The notes under the pieces were generated by a model, which made no database searches, was not told where the DNA came from, and was given only the letters and a program-made list of their open reading frames with translations. This document shows, piece by piece, positions 47,800-60,200 of a DNA stretch of 64,000 bases. The position numbers were made by a program, and so were the translations under genes. Position 1 is the stretch's first letter, and each line of letters starts with the position of its first letter. Where the stretch lies: assembly GCA_033964015.1 (NCBI GenBank), contig CM066924.1, positions 434,001-498,000 on the forward strand, written 5' to 3'. Origin of the DNA: Scolanthus callimorphus. Its lineage: Eukaryota > Cnidaria > Anthozoa > Actiniaria > Edwardsiidae.

Positions 47800-48090
47800 A
47801 AAAAAGTCCCACAAGGCCCCTCAGACCCCAGCTGTTGATGCCCCTGTCAGCACTAGTGGTGTGCCAGCTCACTACACTCGGTACTGAGATTCCAAGCTCC
47901 AAACTGCTCACCAGAGAGTATCTCCTCAGCTCTCAAGGCTGTAACTCCAGTGCAACAGGGTATTGCCTTCACACACACCAGGTCTCTCACATGATTGATG
48001 TTGTCATGGTGATAGATACAAATACATACAGTACATGTTAATTAGACCGTCTGATAACATTCTGTTATTAAGGGAGCATGCCAGAGATCA
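47800..48090 (+). repeat. Dispersed repeat R6, plus copy
   Basis: Matches 50480-50785 in inverted orientation: AAGTCCCACAAGGCCC, CTCACCAG, AGTATCTCCTCAGCTC, AGTGCAACAGGG and TTGATGTTGTCATG recur in order. It reads exon-like in short pieces but has stops in every frame. Confidence 0.7.
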
Positions 48091-48099
48091 AATCAATCC

Positions 48100-50470
48100 A
48101 TATATATCTCTCCCCCTGTGGGATTATCCAACTTTTGAAACAGACATCCTAACTTCCCCCACAATTAGGGCTGGAATGTCTATGACTCTGCTTTCGTGAA
48201 AGCCAATCTGCACACTGTATGCATATTAATTGTTAATGTTAAAAAGTAACACTACTTAGACATTAACAGAAATTTAACAAGAGAAATTTATTTGCATAAT
48301 TTAGAAGAAAAATATATATACAAAACTACAATTTAGGCAATTTTTGAAAGTCACTGACATTTTTTTTACAAGTAAAAATATGGTTGAAATTAAATGTTAA
48401 CTGTGTGACTACATCAACTGGGCCATCCCGTAAAAAGTTCAGAGATACAAACCATTTTAAGGAAATTTAATACCTGAACTATGTTTGATGTATCCTGAAC
48501 TCTGAACTTAAAAGTGTTTTGAAGTGATTTTTGCTTATAATTTTCAAACTTTTTAGAGAACAGCGAATATTTCGATGCCTGAGATTTCAAGAAAGTGAAG
48601 ATCCTTTGTTCTGTACCTTGCTTTCTGATTGGCTAACTTCTTACAAAATGGCCGGGTCGACGTAGTCGCACAGTAAAGCTTATCATTTTATAGCAAACTA
48701 AGGGTTCATCACATCAGCTCTCAGAAATAATGTAAAGCAGAGCTGCGTCATTAAAGCAAAGTGAAGTAAAAAAAAAAACCAAATTAATTATGACAAAATG
48801 TATGATTCCAGAAAATATTGAATACCTTTCCGTGCGAATTTCATGGCGGGACGAACCCAAGTTATTCCTTATAATATGCAGTTCTTCGAAAACAAACCAA
48901 AATCAAGTTTTGAGTAACTCGATTTTTGACCGTTTTTTTGACAAAATTGCTTGAAATCCTGGTAAAATCTGTCTTAACTAAAAATGCAACTTTATTTTCA
49001 AATATTGATGGAACAAAATCATTTTGCTTATTAGAAAATTTGGAGAGTCACCCTCCTCACAGCACTCTAGACTAATTTCAATGTTCAATATTATTATTTC
49101 ATGGAATCATTCAATTTGCATTAACAATTTTTATGTTAATAATTTTTATGAGAATACAGGAATTATTCTGCTGTGCTGACTGGTTGAGATTTAAATATTA
49201 ACAAACAGTCACTGAATATAATGAGTTATATCAATGGTTCTGTTTTTTGTAGAAATTAATAAATACTAAATTTATTTTGAAAAATTGTTCAGAGTCACTT
49301 ATTATACAATTTGTTATTCATTTATCAATTTATTTGTTATTAAAGAGCCCTTGTCAGCCACTCCTTTGTTATTGTTTTCAGTCGATATCAGACAACAAAT
49401 TATGTGTAGAAATCTTGAAATAGTCTTCTAAAAATGAAGTTTTGTTATTCATTTATCGAATTCAATCGCAAATATTGCACTACATTCCCTAAATCAGCCG
49501 ATGGAAATGGATGCTTTCTCTGTCTCGGTATGTTGCTAGGCTGACAAAATGGAGGCTGACAGAGACTCTTTAAGGCTATTTGGATATTTCAATCAGGAAA
49601 TTGAATTGATTTACCTTGGGCCATGCTAAAGATTATATATTACAAGAATGCGATCTAATCACAATCTAATAATCTATTATCAAAAGCATATGATAAACTA
49701 GTGTATATTTTTAGAGTTTCAGTATTTGATAATCACAACAAACAAATCTGATTCACAACATATTTTGGTCAGACCGGTCAGGCTTGCAGCTTTAAATTAA
49801 ATTTGGTATTCTACCAGAGAGAAGTAAATATGCCCCATGGGTGCAGGCTCTAAGAAACATGTTACTGTGCCCTAGATTAAATCCTTTTATAGATTATAAT
49901 TAATCAGGGTTTGACGTGTCCTGGAATATCCTGAATTTCATTTCCTTCCTGGAAAGTCATCAAAAGTCCTGGAATTTTAAGAAAAAATCCTGGAAAAATG
50001 TGTCAATTCAAAAAATTATGTGGTTGAATCAGTCAGTTTCGTGAATCTGATTCTGAGCTGCAAATTATGACATCCTCCAGACTTATCGTCTTTTTTTTTG
50101 GGGGGGGGGGGGGGGGGGAGGCAGGAGGCATTTCTACCCAATTAAAACTCCTGGAAAATCCTGGATTATTGTCATTCAGAAAATAATAAGATGAGTATTA
50201 TATTCAGAAAATAATAAGATGAGTATTATATTTATATCATATTTATATATCTTTTGACATTCTTTCTTTATATTAATTAATTAAGAATTTAACTGTGGAA
50301 TCCCAAAAACTTAATCTGACAGTCATTTTTATTTTTATCACCGAAAAAGTGTGCATACCATCTAATTTATGACTCGTTTTAGTAGCAGAGCTTCGCATCC
50401 GAGCCCGCCAAGGACTTAGATCATATTAGGATGCCTTAAATGTTCCAAAAGCATTTTGAATAATAACCCA
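48100..50470. other. AT-rich intergenic, no supported gene
   Basis: Contains dispersed family R1, copy 3, inverted, at 49345-49575, with ends AAGAGCCCTTGTCAGCC and GGCTGACAGAGACTCTTTAA. A G homopolymer lies at 50100-50118. No exons recognised. Confidence 0.45.
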
Positions 50471-50479
50471 CCGACGCTA

Positions 50480-50785
50480 AATATGTTTGATTTGCTCTGG
50501 CATGCTACCTTAATCTGAATGTGATCAGTCATGTACTGCATACAATTGTACCTACCATCATGACAACATCAACCATACAAGATACCTGGTAGATGGGAAC
50601 AGCATCACCCTGTTGCACTAGAGCTGTGGCCTTGGGAGCTGAGGAGATACTGCCTGGTGAGCAGGAGGAGCTGGAAGCCTCAGTACTGAGTGTAGCAAGT
50701 TGACACACCTACCAGTTTTGACTGGAGCAACACTTTCAGCTGGAGCCTTCAGGGCCTTGTGGGACTTTTTGTTTACAATGTATAC
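50480..50785 (-). repeat. Dispersed repeat R6, minus copy
   Basis: Reverse-complement partner of 47800-48090. On the minus strand one frame reads SSCSPGSISSAPKATALVQQ and ends at a donor-like CAG|GTATCT, so it may derive from a gene exon, but no complete exon can be supported. Confidence 0.6.
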
Positions 50786-50828
50786 ATCCCTGTTCCCTAT
50801 AACAACAACTAAAATAAAATATTTGTAT

Positions 50829-51398
50829 TGTGTGATTCCAGAAAAAAATCCTTGGCCTCCAGATAGAAGGGATTAGAAATTCCAGGAGTGGGGGTCAATT
50901 TGCCTGTTTTCTTTCTTATTATCTGTATTGTTTACTCAAAATTCAAGAGTAGATGGGGATAGGGTCATATTTCAACCCCAGGGGGGTACTCGGATATAAG
51001 AACGACAGGGAGGTCCAACAGTGCTCCAAATTTCATACCCCCAAAAAATACCTGAGCCCTAAATTTTATACCCAAACAAATACCTGCACCCAAAATCTGG
51101 TAACCCCAAACATACCCAACATTTTTTAGCCTAAAAAGGCTATTTAATACCAGCATACACATAATGCCCCTCCCATTATGTTTTTCCAGGAAATACCTTC
51201 AGCTTAAGGCAGTATCTTGATGATCAACTAACCCCCAAAAATACCTTGCAGAATTTTCAACCCCCCAAAAATTCTTTTACTACAAATTTCATACCCAAAA
51301 AATTATGTCGGACTCCCCTGTCATTTTTATATCCGAGATCCCCCTGGGATTTCAACCCCCTCCCTGGGAGGACCATGGATATTTTCTGTAATCACACA
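50829..51398. repeat. MITE family R5, copy 3 (long)
   Basis: Left end TGTGTGATTCCAGAAAAAA, right end ATATTTTCTGTAATCACACA. The interior has AATACC/CCCAAA-rich low complexity around 51020-51300. Confidence 0.65.
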
Positions 51399-51828
51399 TT
51401 CCAAAAAATGTTGTCAACAGTAGTTGAGTCGGCATCCTTCTAAACAAAGTCCTGAGTTATACTTGTGACTTTTGGTGATTCCTTTGCCTGAAAGATCATA
51501 ATTTCTGCATGTACTGTATTAGCCCAATAAAATCATTTGCTTCTATGAGCTATTCTATGGTCTATTCCTAAAATCACATATTGTGCTTCTCATGTACTGT
51601 GTAAAAAAATGTCTGGCTCAACTACTTAGGTACAAAACCAAAGGGTGAAAAAATGAAAAGGCTCTAACATTTGTGGTAAACATAATATGGTATGAAACTC
51701 AGGCAGCTTACCTAATAGTACTGGAATATTATTTGGTATTTGAAAAATTCTGGTCAAAACTAAAGATGTTAAATGACACAGTAACAGCAAACTAGAGCTT
51801 AGATTTAGCACATTAGAGCCTTTTCAAA

Positions 51829-52145
51829 TGTGTAATTCCAGAAACGATACAAGTATCCATTTGAGGGCCGTTGCTGATTGGCTGATTTTGAGCATTGGAG
51901 CATGCGCTTAAAGGTCTTTCTCTCAGCGGCTCTGTATTAAATCTCACACATGCATCAGTGTCTGTCACCAGAACCTCCCTTCAAGTTTACGAGCCAGGAA
52001 GCTCTCGAGAATGAATGAATTATACACCTGTTATTTCCCATTAAATCAGTATTTTTCACTGGAAATTCCTGGGGGTGGGAGTACTTAAAGTGGCTAAAAA
52101 TCACTCTGTGGTATGGATAACGTGTATCATTTCTGGAGTTACACA
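51829..52145. repeat. MITE family R5, copy 4, with an R3 MITE nested inside
   Basis: R5 ends are TGTGTAATTCCAGAAAC and TTTCTGGAGTTACACA. Inside, 51853-52016 is a truncated R3 copy (GGAGCATGCGC, CACATGCATCAG, GAAGCTCTCGAGAATG), so R3 inserted into R5. Confidence 0.75.
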
Positions 52146-53039
52146 ACGAAAAATCAAGATTACAACCATACTGTATTTTTTATCCATCCTTGAAGTCTAA
52201 ATAGTGGCAAAAGTTAGAGATAAAAACATTATTTGTTTGACGTTTTGGAGCCATCTCGCTCCATTATCAAAAAATGAAACTCAGAAATAATGCTGATCTT
52301 ATGAAGAAGTGTGATATCTTAATTTTCACTGTTCTGTAATCTTCCCAGGTTTTTAGGTGACTTAGAATATGCACCATTTCCCCCTCAACATACTTGGAGT
52401 TCTTCTTTATAGGAAATTTCTCTATAAATCCATTCATGGGAAGAAGCTCTGTTCAGAGCAATTTAAAGTGAATTCTAGAACAGCCACAAAAATAAATACA
52501 TAAAACAATTGGTTAGAATGAGACCTACGGCTACCTATGTAACAAAATAACCACACTTCATGGTTGGATGGAAAATGAGTCACAAAAAATCCACACACCT
52601 CTGTTGAGAACCCCTTTCCACCTTAAGGCCACCCTGGAAAGTTTGACTTGTCCCCACCCGCCCTGGATTTGAATTAATTGCTTCATGACCCCCCTGGAAA
52701 TTATGTTTTCCTACTTTTGAATTTTCCATTTTGTGAATTTGTCCTTTCTTGGAAGTTTACTGTTAATAAAGGGTGCCCAGGGCCCAGAATATAATTCCCA
52801 ACCCTGGAACTTCATAACTCCCTGGACTTCCTTTATGACCACCTCAGATTTCCAAATTTTTAACATTTTCTACCACCCTGGAATTGTACTTTGCTATTAG
52901 GGTCCCACCCCAGAATTGCAGGATACCCCACCCCGGAAATCTAGAGACCCTTGTCAGGGTGTGTGAATCATTTGTGCAGTTGCTGTATGGTGGGCAGGCT
53001 TTATCAGTTTAGTCACAGATCTTTCCAAAGGGCTCACTG

Positions 53040-54685
53040 ATCATGTAGCAGAGGTGAACAGTTGGTTGTGGTCTGGCTGATGGCCTTGCGCTATTGACTG
53101 GCTGATGTTGTGAAGGTCTGGCAGGCTGAAACAGTGCTGAAAGGCTTGCTGTGCTCTGGCTGATGGTGTGAAGGGCTGGTTGTGGTCTGGCTGATGGTGT
53201 GAAGGGCTTGCTGTGGTCTGGCTGATGGTGTGAAGGCTCACTGTGGTCTGGCTGATGGTGTGAAGGGCTTGCTGTGGTCTGGTTGATGGTGTGAAGGGCT
53301 AACTGTGGTCTGGCTGATGGTGTGAAGGGCTCACTGTGGTCTGGCTGATGGTGTGAAGGCTTGCTGTGCTCTGACTAATGGACTGGACGGCTCACCCTGC
53401 TCTGGTTGATGGTGTGAAGGGCTCACTGTGGTCTGGCTGATGGACTGGAGGGCTCACTGGTCTGGCTGATGGTGTGAAGGGCTCACTGTAGTCTGGCATA
53501 TAGTCTGAAGGGCTCACTGTGGTCTGGCTGATGGTGTGGCGATCTCACTGTGGTCTGGCTGATGGTGTGAAGGGCCCTCTGGTCTGGCTGATAGTCTGAA
53601 GGGCTCACTGTGGTCTGGTTGATGGTGTGAAGGGCTCCCTGTGGTCTGGCTGATGGTGTGAAGGCTCACCCTGCTCTGGTTGATGGTGTGAAGGGCTCCC
53701 TGTTGTCTGGCTGATAGTCTGAAGGGCTCACTGTGGTCTGGCTGATGGTCTGAAGGGCTCACTGTGGTCTGGCTGATGGTGTGGCGATCTCACTGTGGTC
53801 TGGCTGATGGTGTGAAGGGCCCTCTGGTCTGGCTGATAGTCTGAAGGGCTCACTGTGGTCTGGTTTTTGGTGTGAAGGGCTCACTGTGGTCTGGCTGATG
53901 GTGTGAAGTGTTCACTGTGGTCTGGCTGATGGTCTGAAGGGCTCACTGTGGTCTGGCTGATGGTCTGAAGGGCTCACTGTGGTCTGGCTAATGGTCTGAA
54001 GGACTCACTGTGGTCTGGCTGATGGTGTGGCGATCTCACTGTGGTCTGGCTGATGGTGTGAAGGGCCCTCTGGTCTGGCTGATGGTGTGAAGGGCTCACT
54101 GTGGTCTGGTTGATGGTGTGAAGTGCTCACTGTGGTCTGGCTGATGGTGTGAAGGGCTCACTGTGGTCTGGTTGATGGTGTGAAGGGCTCACTGTGGTCT
54201 GGCTGATGGTGTGAAGGGCTCCCTGTGGTCTGGCTGATGGTCTGAAGGGCTCACTGTGGTCTGGCTGATGGTCTGAAGGGCTCACTGTGGTCTGGCTGAT
54301 GGTGTGGCGATCTCACTGTGCTCTGGCAGATGGACTGAACGGCTCCCTGTGGTTTGACTGATGGTGTGAAGAGCTCACTGGTCTGTTGATGGACTCACTG
54401 TGGTCTGGCTGATGGTGTGACAATCTCACTGTGGTCTGGCTGATAGTCTGAAGGGCTCACTGGTTTGGCTGATAGTCTGAAGGGCTCACTGTACTCTGGC
54501 TGATGGTGTGACGATCTCACTGTGGTCTGGCTGATAGTCTGAAGGGCTCACTGTACTCTGACTGATGGTGTGAAGGGCTCACTGGTCTGTTGATGGACTC
54601 ACTATGGTCTGGCTGATGGACTGGAAGGCTCACTCTGCTCTGGCTGATGTCGGAAGGGCTCACTGTGGTCTGGCTGATGGTCTGA
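53040..54685. repeat. 31-bp minisatellite, about 50 units
   Basis: Unit GGCTCACTGTGGTCTGGCTG plus ATGGTGTGAAG, with variants (ATGGTCTGAAG, GTGTGGCGATCTCACTG). A multi-unit block around GTGTGGCGATCTCACTGTGG recurs at about 53538, 53790, 54025 and 54302, showing higher-order repetition. Not coding. Confidence 0.95.
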
Positions 54686-54944
54686 AGGCTGCAAATAGTG
54701 ATAAAAAAATAACAAAATGATGAACAAAATTTTACTTTGATCGCAACCAATCAGACCACCCTGGTGACTAACTTCAGGCAGTAGGGTATACAATTTTGAC
54801 CTTAGGTCTATGGTAGCATATAAAAAACGAGTATTTTTGGTATCAGACATTTTTTGGTATCTGATAGGGTCAGATTTTGGAGACCTTGGAGACCACACCT
54901 CCCCCCCTACCCCCCTCATCTGAAGGGCTCACTTTGATCTGGCT

Positions 54945-55390
54945 AATGGACTGGAGGGCTCACTGTGGTCTGGTGGATGGACTGGACTGGAGGGCTCACT
55001 GTGGTCTGGTGGATGGCTGACTGTGGTGGCCGGTCTGGTGGATGGACTGGAGGGCTCACTGTGGTCTGGTGGATGGACTGGAGGGCTCACTGTGGCCTGG
55101 TGGATGGACTGGAGGGCTCACTGTTGTCTGGTGGATTGACTGGACTGGAGGGCTCACTGTGGTCTTGTGGATTGACTGGACTGGAGGGCTCACTGTGGTC
55201 TGGTGGATGAACTGGAGAGGGCTCACTGTTGTCTGGTGGATTGACTGGACTGGAGGGCTCACTGTGGTCTGGTGGATTGACTGGACTGGAGGGCTCACTG
55301 TGGTCTGGTGGATGGCGACTGTGGTCTGGTGGATGGACTGGAGGGCTCACTGTGGTCTGGTGGATTGACTGGACTGGAGGGCTCACTGTG
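54945..55390. repeat. Related 31/36-bp minisatellite
   Basis: Units CTCACTGTGGTCTGGTGGAT plus GGACTGGAGGG (31 bp) or with an extra TTGAC/GGACT (36 bp). It shares CTCACTGTGGTCTGG with the previous array; the two are separated by about 250 bp of unrelated DNA. Confidence 0.95.
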
Positions 55391-55940
55391 GTAAGGCTAA
55401 AACAAATAAAACATATGGAAAAGCATCTAAAAGACCCATTTACAATGATTTAGGATTACAAATTAAGCTCAACATATTTTTTTCATTATTTAGAGTATGC
55501 CAAGCCTTTAACCTTTGGTGACCCAGGCTCAGCATTTATCTCTCAGCACTTCATGCGAAATGGGCAGTTTCCCCAAAAATGTGTACCCCCAATCGAGGAA
55601 CTCCAAATTTTCAAACATTCCTCTACCCCTGTGGAAATTCCAGACTCCTGTACAACCCCTGTGGAAATTTGAAGCAACCCCTGTGGACATTCCTCATTCT
55701 CTTGTGGGCCTGTGGAAATTCCACAGTTGCAAATAAATATCCTGTGGAAATTCCAGGGTAAAATGAATGGCCCTGTGGAAATTCCAGGGTCAAAATCACA
55801 GACCCTGTGGAAATTCCAGGAATGAGAGAGAATGTATTGGTTGATATTTCGGTCCGATACTTGTAATGCTATAAGTTCTGCAAGCTAAAACAGGGATGCC
55901 CTTGTAGTGTGTCCATATTAGGGCTGAAGCAAAGACAAGT

Positions 55941-57629
55941 AGGCCTTTATCACGCAATATTGAATAATAATATATAATAGTTATCCGAAAATGAAATCCA
56001 GTTTCCAATTCTACACATCCGTATTAGTAAAACTGCAAAGTTTCAACAGAATTACTTGAAAACTGACTGAGGAATTTTCAAAACTCCCTATTCTGACTTA
56101 CTTTTTACAAAGAAATGTATGGGCAAATACGTCAAGTCGAGGCTGGACCACAGGTGACCCAGGACAATTGTTTGTGTACTACAACATCGAAGTATTGACA
56201 GTAATATAGGGTTTATATGGGGATTGTGGTAAGAGATGTTTGGACCTGGAATTTTTTAGGAAATTATCAATAAAAGTTACTGAAACTTACCATGTTGTTA
56301 GTTGTGGTTGTCCTTGATGCTCATGTGAAGTTTCACGGATTTATCTTCAATTCGCCCCCCATACAGAGAGAAAGACAAGGTGGGAGGCTGAAGCCAAAAA
56401 TCGGCTCGATCGACCGATCTGCAGAACGCACTTCGAGACGGTTTTTTCACAAAATTCGAATTCCACAACCAAACAAACACACCACGATCGTAGATATACA
56501 TGTTACCGACGCAGCAAAATCAATAAATATCCTGCAGTTACGTACGCGAAGGTAGCAGACCCCGTTAAACTCGCACGACCCCCTTTTCAACGGTCGTTAA
56601 AAATCCGCGGGACGCACAGCTTGGCTAACCAAAATGGCGGCCGTCAAACAACCAAAATGGCGGTCGTTACCAAAAACTCCTCAAGGGGGAGGGGGACCTA
56701 GCGCAAACTCATGCAAATCAGATTGTGCGACTTCAAAATAAATCCATTACCTCCCGAACAAAGGATTTAATTTTTTTTTTACGGAGAAGAATGGATTTGT
56801 AGCAAATTTGGCCTAGGGAGCAGCCCGCTCTGCGAGTTTGCGCTAGGTCCCCCTCCCCCTTGAGGAGTTTTTGGTAACGGCCGCCATTTTGGTTGTTTGA
56901 CGGCCGCCATTTTGGTTAGCCAAGCTGTGCGTCCCGCGGATTTTTAACGACCGTTGAAAAGGGGGTCGTGCGAGTTTAACGGGGTCTGCTACCTTCGCGT
57001 ACGTAACTGCAGGATATTTATTGATTTTGCTGCGTCGGTAACATGTATATCTACGATCGTGGTGTGTTTGTTTGGTTGTGGAATTCGAATTTTGTGAAAA
57101 AATCCGTCTCGAAGTGCGTTCTGCCGATCGGTCGATCGAGCCGATTTTTGGCTTCAGCCTCCCACCTTGTCTTTCTCTCTGTATGGGGGGCGAATTGAAG
57201 ATAAATCCGTGAAACTTCACATGAGCATCAAGGACAACCACAACTAACAACATGGTAAGTTTCAGTAACCTTTATTGATAATTTCCTAAAAAATTCCAGG
57301 TCCAAACATCTCTTACCACAATCCCCATATAAACTCTATATTACTGTCAATACTTCGATGTTGTAGTACACAAACAATTGTCCTGGGTCACCTGTGGCTG
57401 GACGGGCATCGATGCCCGTCCATCCTCGTTTCGATTTATTTTCCCATACATTTTTGTTAAAAAATAAGACAGAATACGAAGTTTTGAAAATTCATATCTC
57501 AGTCAGTATTCAAGTAATTCTTTTGCAACTTTGCAGTTTTACTAATACGGATGTGTAGAATTGGAAACTGGATTTTATTTTCGGATAACTATTATATATT
57601 ATTAATCAATATTGCGTGATAAAGACCTA
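55941..57629. repeat. Long near-perfect palindrome (arms about 770-795 bp, 123-bp spacer)
   Basis: The left arm 55941-56710 and right arm 56834-57629 are inverted copies with only scattered differences. Each arm, read outward from the centre, has two AAAATGGCGG motifs, then a segment ending AACAACATG|GTAAGT, a strong splice donor right after an ATG (donors at 56289-56290 on the minus strand and 57255-57256 on the plus strand). This looks like a mirrored bidirectional promoter with two identical first exons. The right arm alone has a 22-bp perfect palindrome at 57400-57421. Confidence 0.92.
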
Positions 57630-58314
57630 TTCTGAGCTAGAAAAGTTATTGAGTTCTGAAGTTATTGAGTTCATTTGACTAGTCTTGAAACTTGGTGTGT
57701 GCATTATCAACTAACCATAACAGCAAGGTATGAAGTTTCATAAAAGTACCCGACCGTAAAAATGTTGTCGTCAAGACTAGCTCCTCGATAAACTTGATAT
57801 CCGAGTAAAACGTTTTTAAACTCTAAAGAGCAGCGTTAAAGGAATATAAGAGGTCGCAAACTTACCTTAATCACATCCTAAACCTTTTAGGGAGCACAGC
57901 GTTTCGAGCTGTGAAGTCAAGCTGGTGAGTTCGTCCTGTTTCTTGTCTCAAAGTATCGAGCACATGGCCGCCATTTTGATCTCGCGACCAAGCAAATAAT
58001 TTGCATTTTAAATTTCGCGCTATTGCTCCAGTCTCGCGCGTTTTGAAAGGGATTATCTTTGAGTCCTCTGACACCGCGGCAAAACGCAGTCAAAACATGC
58101 GCTAAAAATTCACTGGCCTGAAATGAAGACAATTGAAAAAATTTACATTAGAGGTGGACCATTAGAAATTGGGGGAGGGGGATGGCAATAGCCCATTTCG
58201 CGGTTAAAATCCCTGTATACACCAAAGAGAGGCTCAGGCACTTCCTTTTGCCAAAATACTGTAGCAAGTCATTTCGATCTACCTGCCAGTAGTGGCGAAA
58301 ATGTACTTATTATA

Positions 58315-60200
58315 TAAACACCAATGAAATACCAGGTGATCTCCCGCGCGAAAACTTGATATCTTCACACGTGAAAATATCATGTTATTTTCACATGCGA
58401 AAATATCACACTTGCCTTTGCTGAATGCTCGATTTTTAAGCTTAACTCAAATAAAATTTGAATTTGGTATTTCATTGATGTTTATATAATAAACAGAACA
58501 TTACATGACCGTTTGGAGATACGAATTTTATCTTCTCGTGTTAAAAATTTATCTCACTCGTTCGCTGCGCTCACTCGTGAGATAAATTTTCAACACTCGA
58601 AGATAAAATTCGTATCCCCGCGCGGCCATGTAATATCCTCTATTTATTATATAGCTCGTGTTTATTCGATCAAAGCGCGCGCTCTGATTGGTTCTATCAT
58701 GGTCACGTGGCGGGCTACAAATTCAATGTAGCCCGCGCGGGCTACAATTAAAAAATTGTTGCCCGCGCGGGCGACATCGCTAGAGCGAGAAGTTTCGGCG
58801 GAATATTTTTACCCATGTTTACCGTATTTTCTTTTTGCTATATAATAAAACACTTAATGACTACACCCTCGGGAAACAGCGAGTTTTGTTTTCCCTCGAA
58901 TCTCGATGTTTCCCTCGACTTCGTCTCGGGAAACATCGAGATTCTCGGGAAAACAAAACTCGCTGTTTCCCTCGGAAGCAGTCATTAAGTGTATATTATT
59001 ATAACACCAATGAAATACCAGGTGATCTCCCGCGTGAAAACTTGATATCTTCACACGTGAAAATTATACACTTAATGACTGCTCCCGAGGGAAACATCAG
59101 TTTTGTTTCCCGAGAATCTCGGTTGGCCGAGTGAGCACTCGCTATATAACAAATCATGTTGTTATATAGCGAGTGCTCACTCCAACCGAGCGCGCGCTCG
59201 TATTGGCTAAGTCATGGTCACGTGGTGAAGTACAAATCAAATATTCCCCGATCAGTCAATATTTCGAAAAATTATTGACTGGTCGGGGAATATTGCTTTC
59301 GCGCGTCGCGTTTGAGAGCGGGAAAAAAGAGAAAGTTTATTGTAAACACGCGAGTCTTTTTAAAAACTTTTGCTAATTTTGATAAGTTTTTGCTAATGCA
59401 AGAAAATTGTGTTGTTTATGAGTGTTTTCCCTTTACATGATGCAGTCGCGCACAAACTTTGTAACTTCTCTTTTCATTCTTGAAATACATTTGTTTTGAC
59501 TTAATAATTGCAGTATATTTTCTGCTATATAACAAAACACTTAATGACTACTCCCTCGGGAAACACCAGTTTTGTTTCCCTCGAATCTCGATGTTTCCCT
59601 CGACTTCGTCTCGGGAAACATCGAGATTCTCGGGAAACAAAACTGATGTTTCCCTCGGGAGCAGTCATTAAGTGTATATTATTTTCACATGTGAAAATAT
59701 CACACTTGCCTTTGCTGGATGCTCGATTTTTAAGCTTAACTCAAATAAAATTTGAATTTGGTATTTCATTGATGTTTATATACCGTTTCCGGGAAACGTT
59801 GTCACCCAAAAAGCCTATAAGCTTGAAGCGCAAAGGATGATGGGGGCATTTAAACTGCTACTGTTTGATCTGAATTCAGACAGTTATCGCAACCACAGGT
59901 GAAATGATTAAATTTCAGCACATTTCCAAGCATGTTTGTTTCTAATATTTTACAGAAATTTAAATAAATCTTTACCCATACTCCCTAGCGCACCAAGCTT
60001 ATAGGCTTTTTGGGTGACAACGTATCCGGAAAGGGTATATAATAAACAGAACATTACATGACCGCTTGGAGATACGAATTTTATCTTCTCGTGTTAAAAA
60101 CTTATCTCACTCGTTCGCTGCGCTCACTCGTGAGATAAATTTTCAACACTCGAAGATAAAATTCGTATCTCCGCGCGGCCATGTAATATCCTCTATTTCT
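58315..60200. repeat. Nested foldback-element cluster (R4, R7, R8)
   Basis: 58315-58640 is an R4 composite like 36504-36830. 58850-58995 and 59529-59675 are R7 foldbacks (ACACTTAATGACT ends, GGGAAACATCGAGATTC arms). 58650-58850 and 59160-59530 share TATATAGC ends, GCGCGCGCTC, ATTGG and CATGGTCACGTGG. A second R4 composite (58995-60200) is interrupted by R7 and by R8 (59781-60037). Confidence 0.85.
59781..60037. repeat. MITE R8 with TA target-site duplication
   Basis: Starts TACCGTTTCCGG and ends CCGGAAAGGGTA. Inverted arms run through GTTGTCACCCAAAAAGCC and TATAAGCTTG. It interrupts R4 at GATGTTTATA|TAATAAAC; the uninterrupted site exists at 36671-36689 and near 58480, so a 2-bp TA duplication is directly visible. 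This is consistent with a Tc1/mariner-type mobiliser. Confidence 0.92.

Noticed and set aside
55494..55560. Exon-like block (EYAKPLTFGDPGSAFISQHF)
   Set aside because: Acceptor-like start but it runs into the CCTGTGGAAATTCC repeat without a convincing donor.
56292..57253. Mirror-image 87- and 136-codon proteins
   Set aside because: They run antisense to the donor-bearing first-exon reading and diverge by a frameshift between the arms, so no protein-level constraint is evident.
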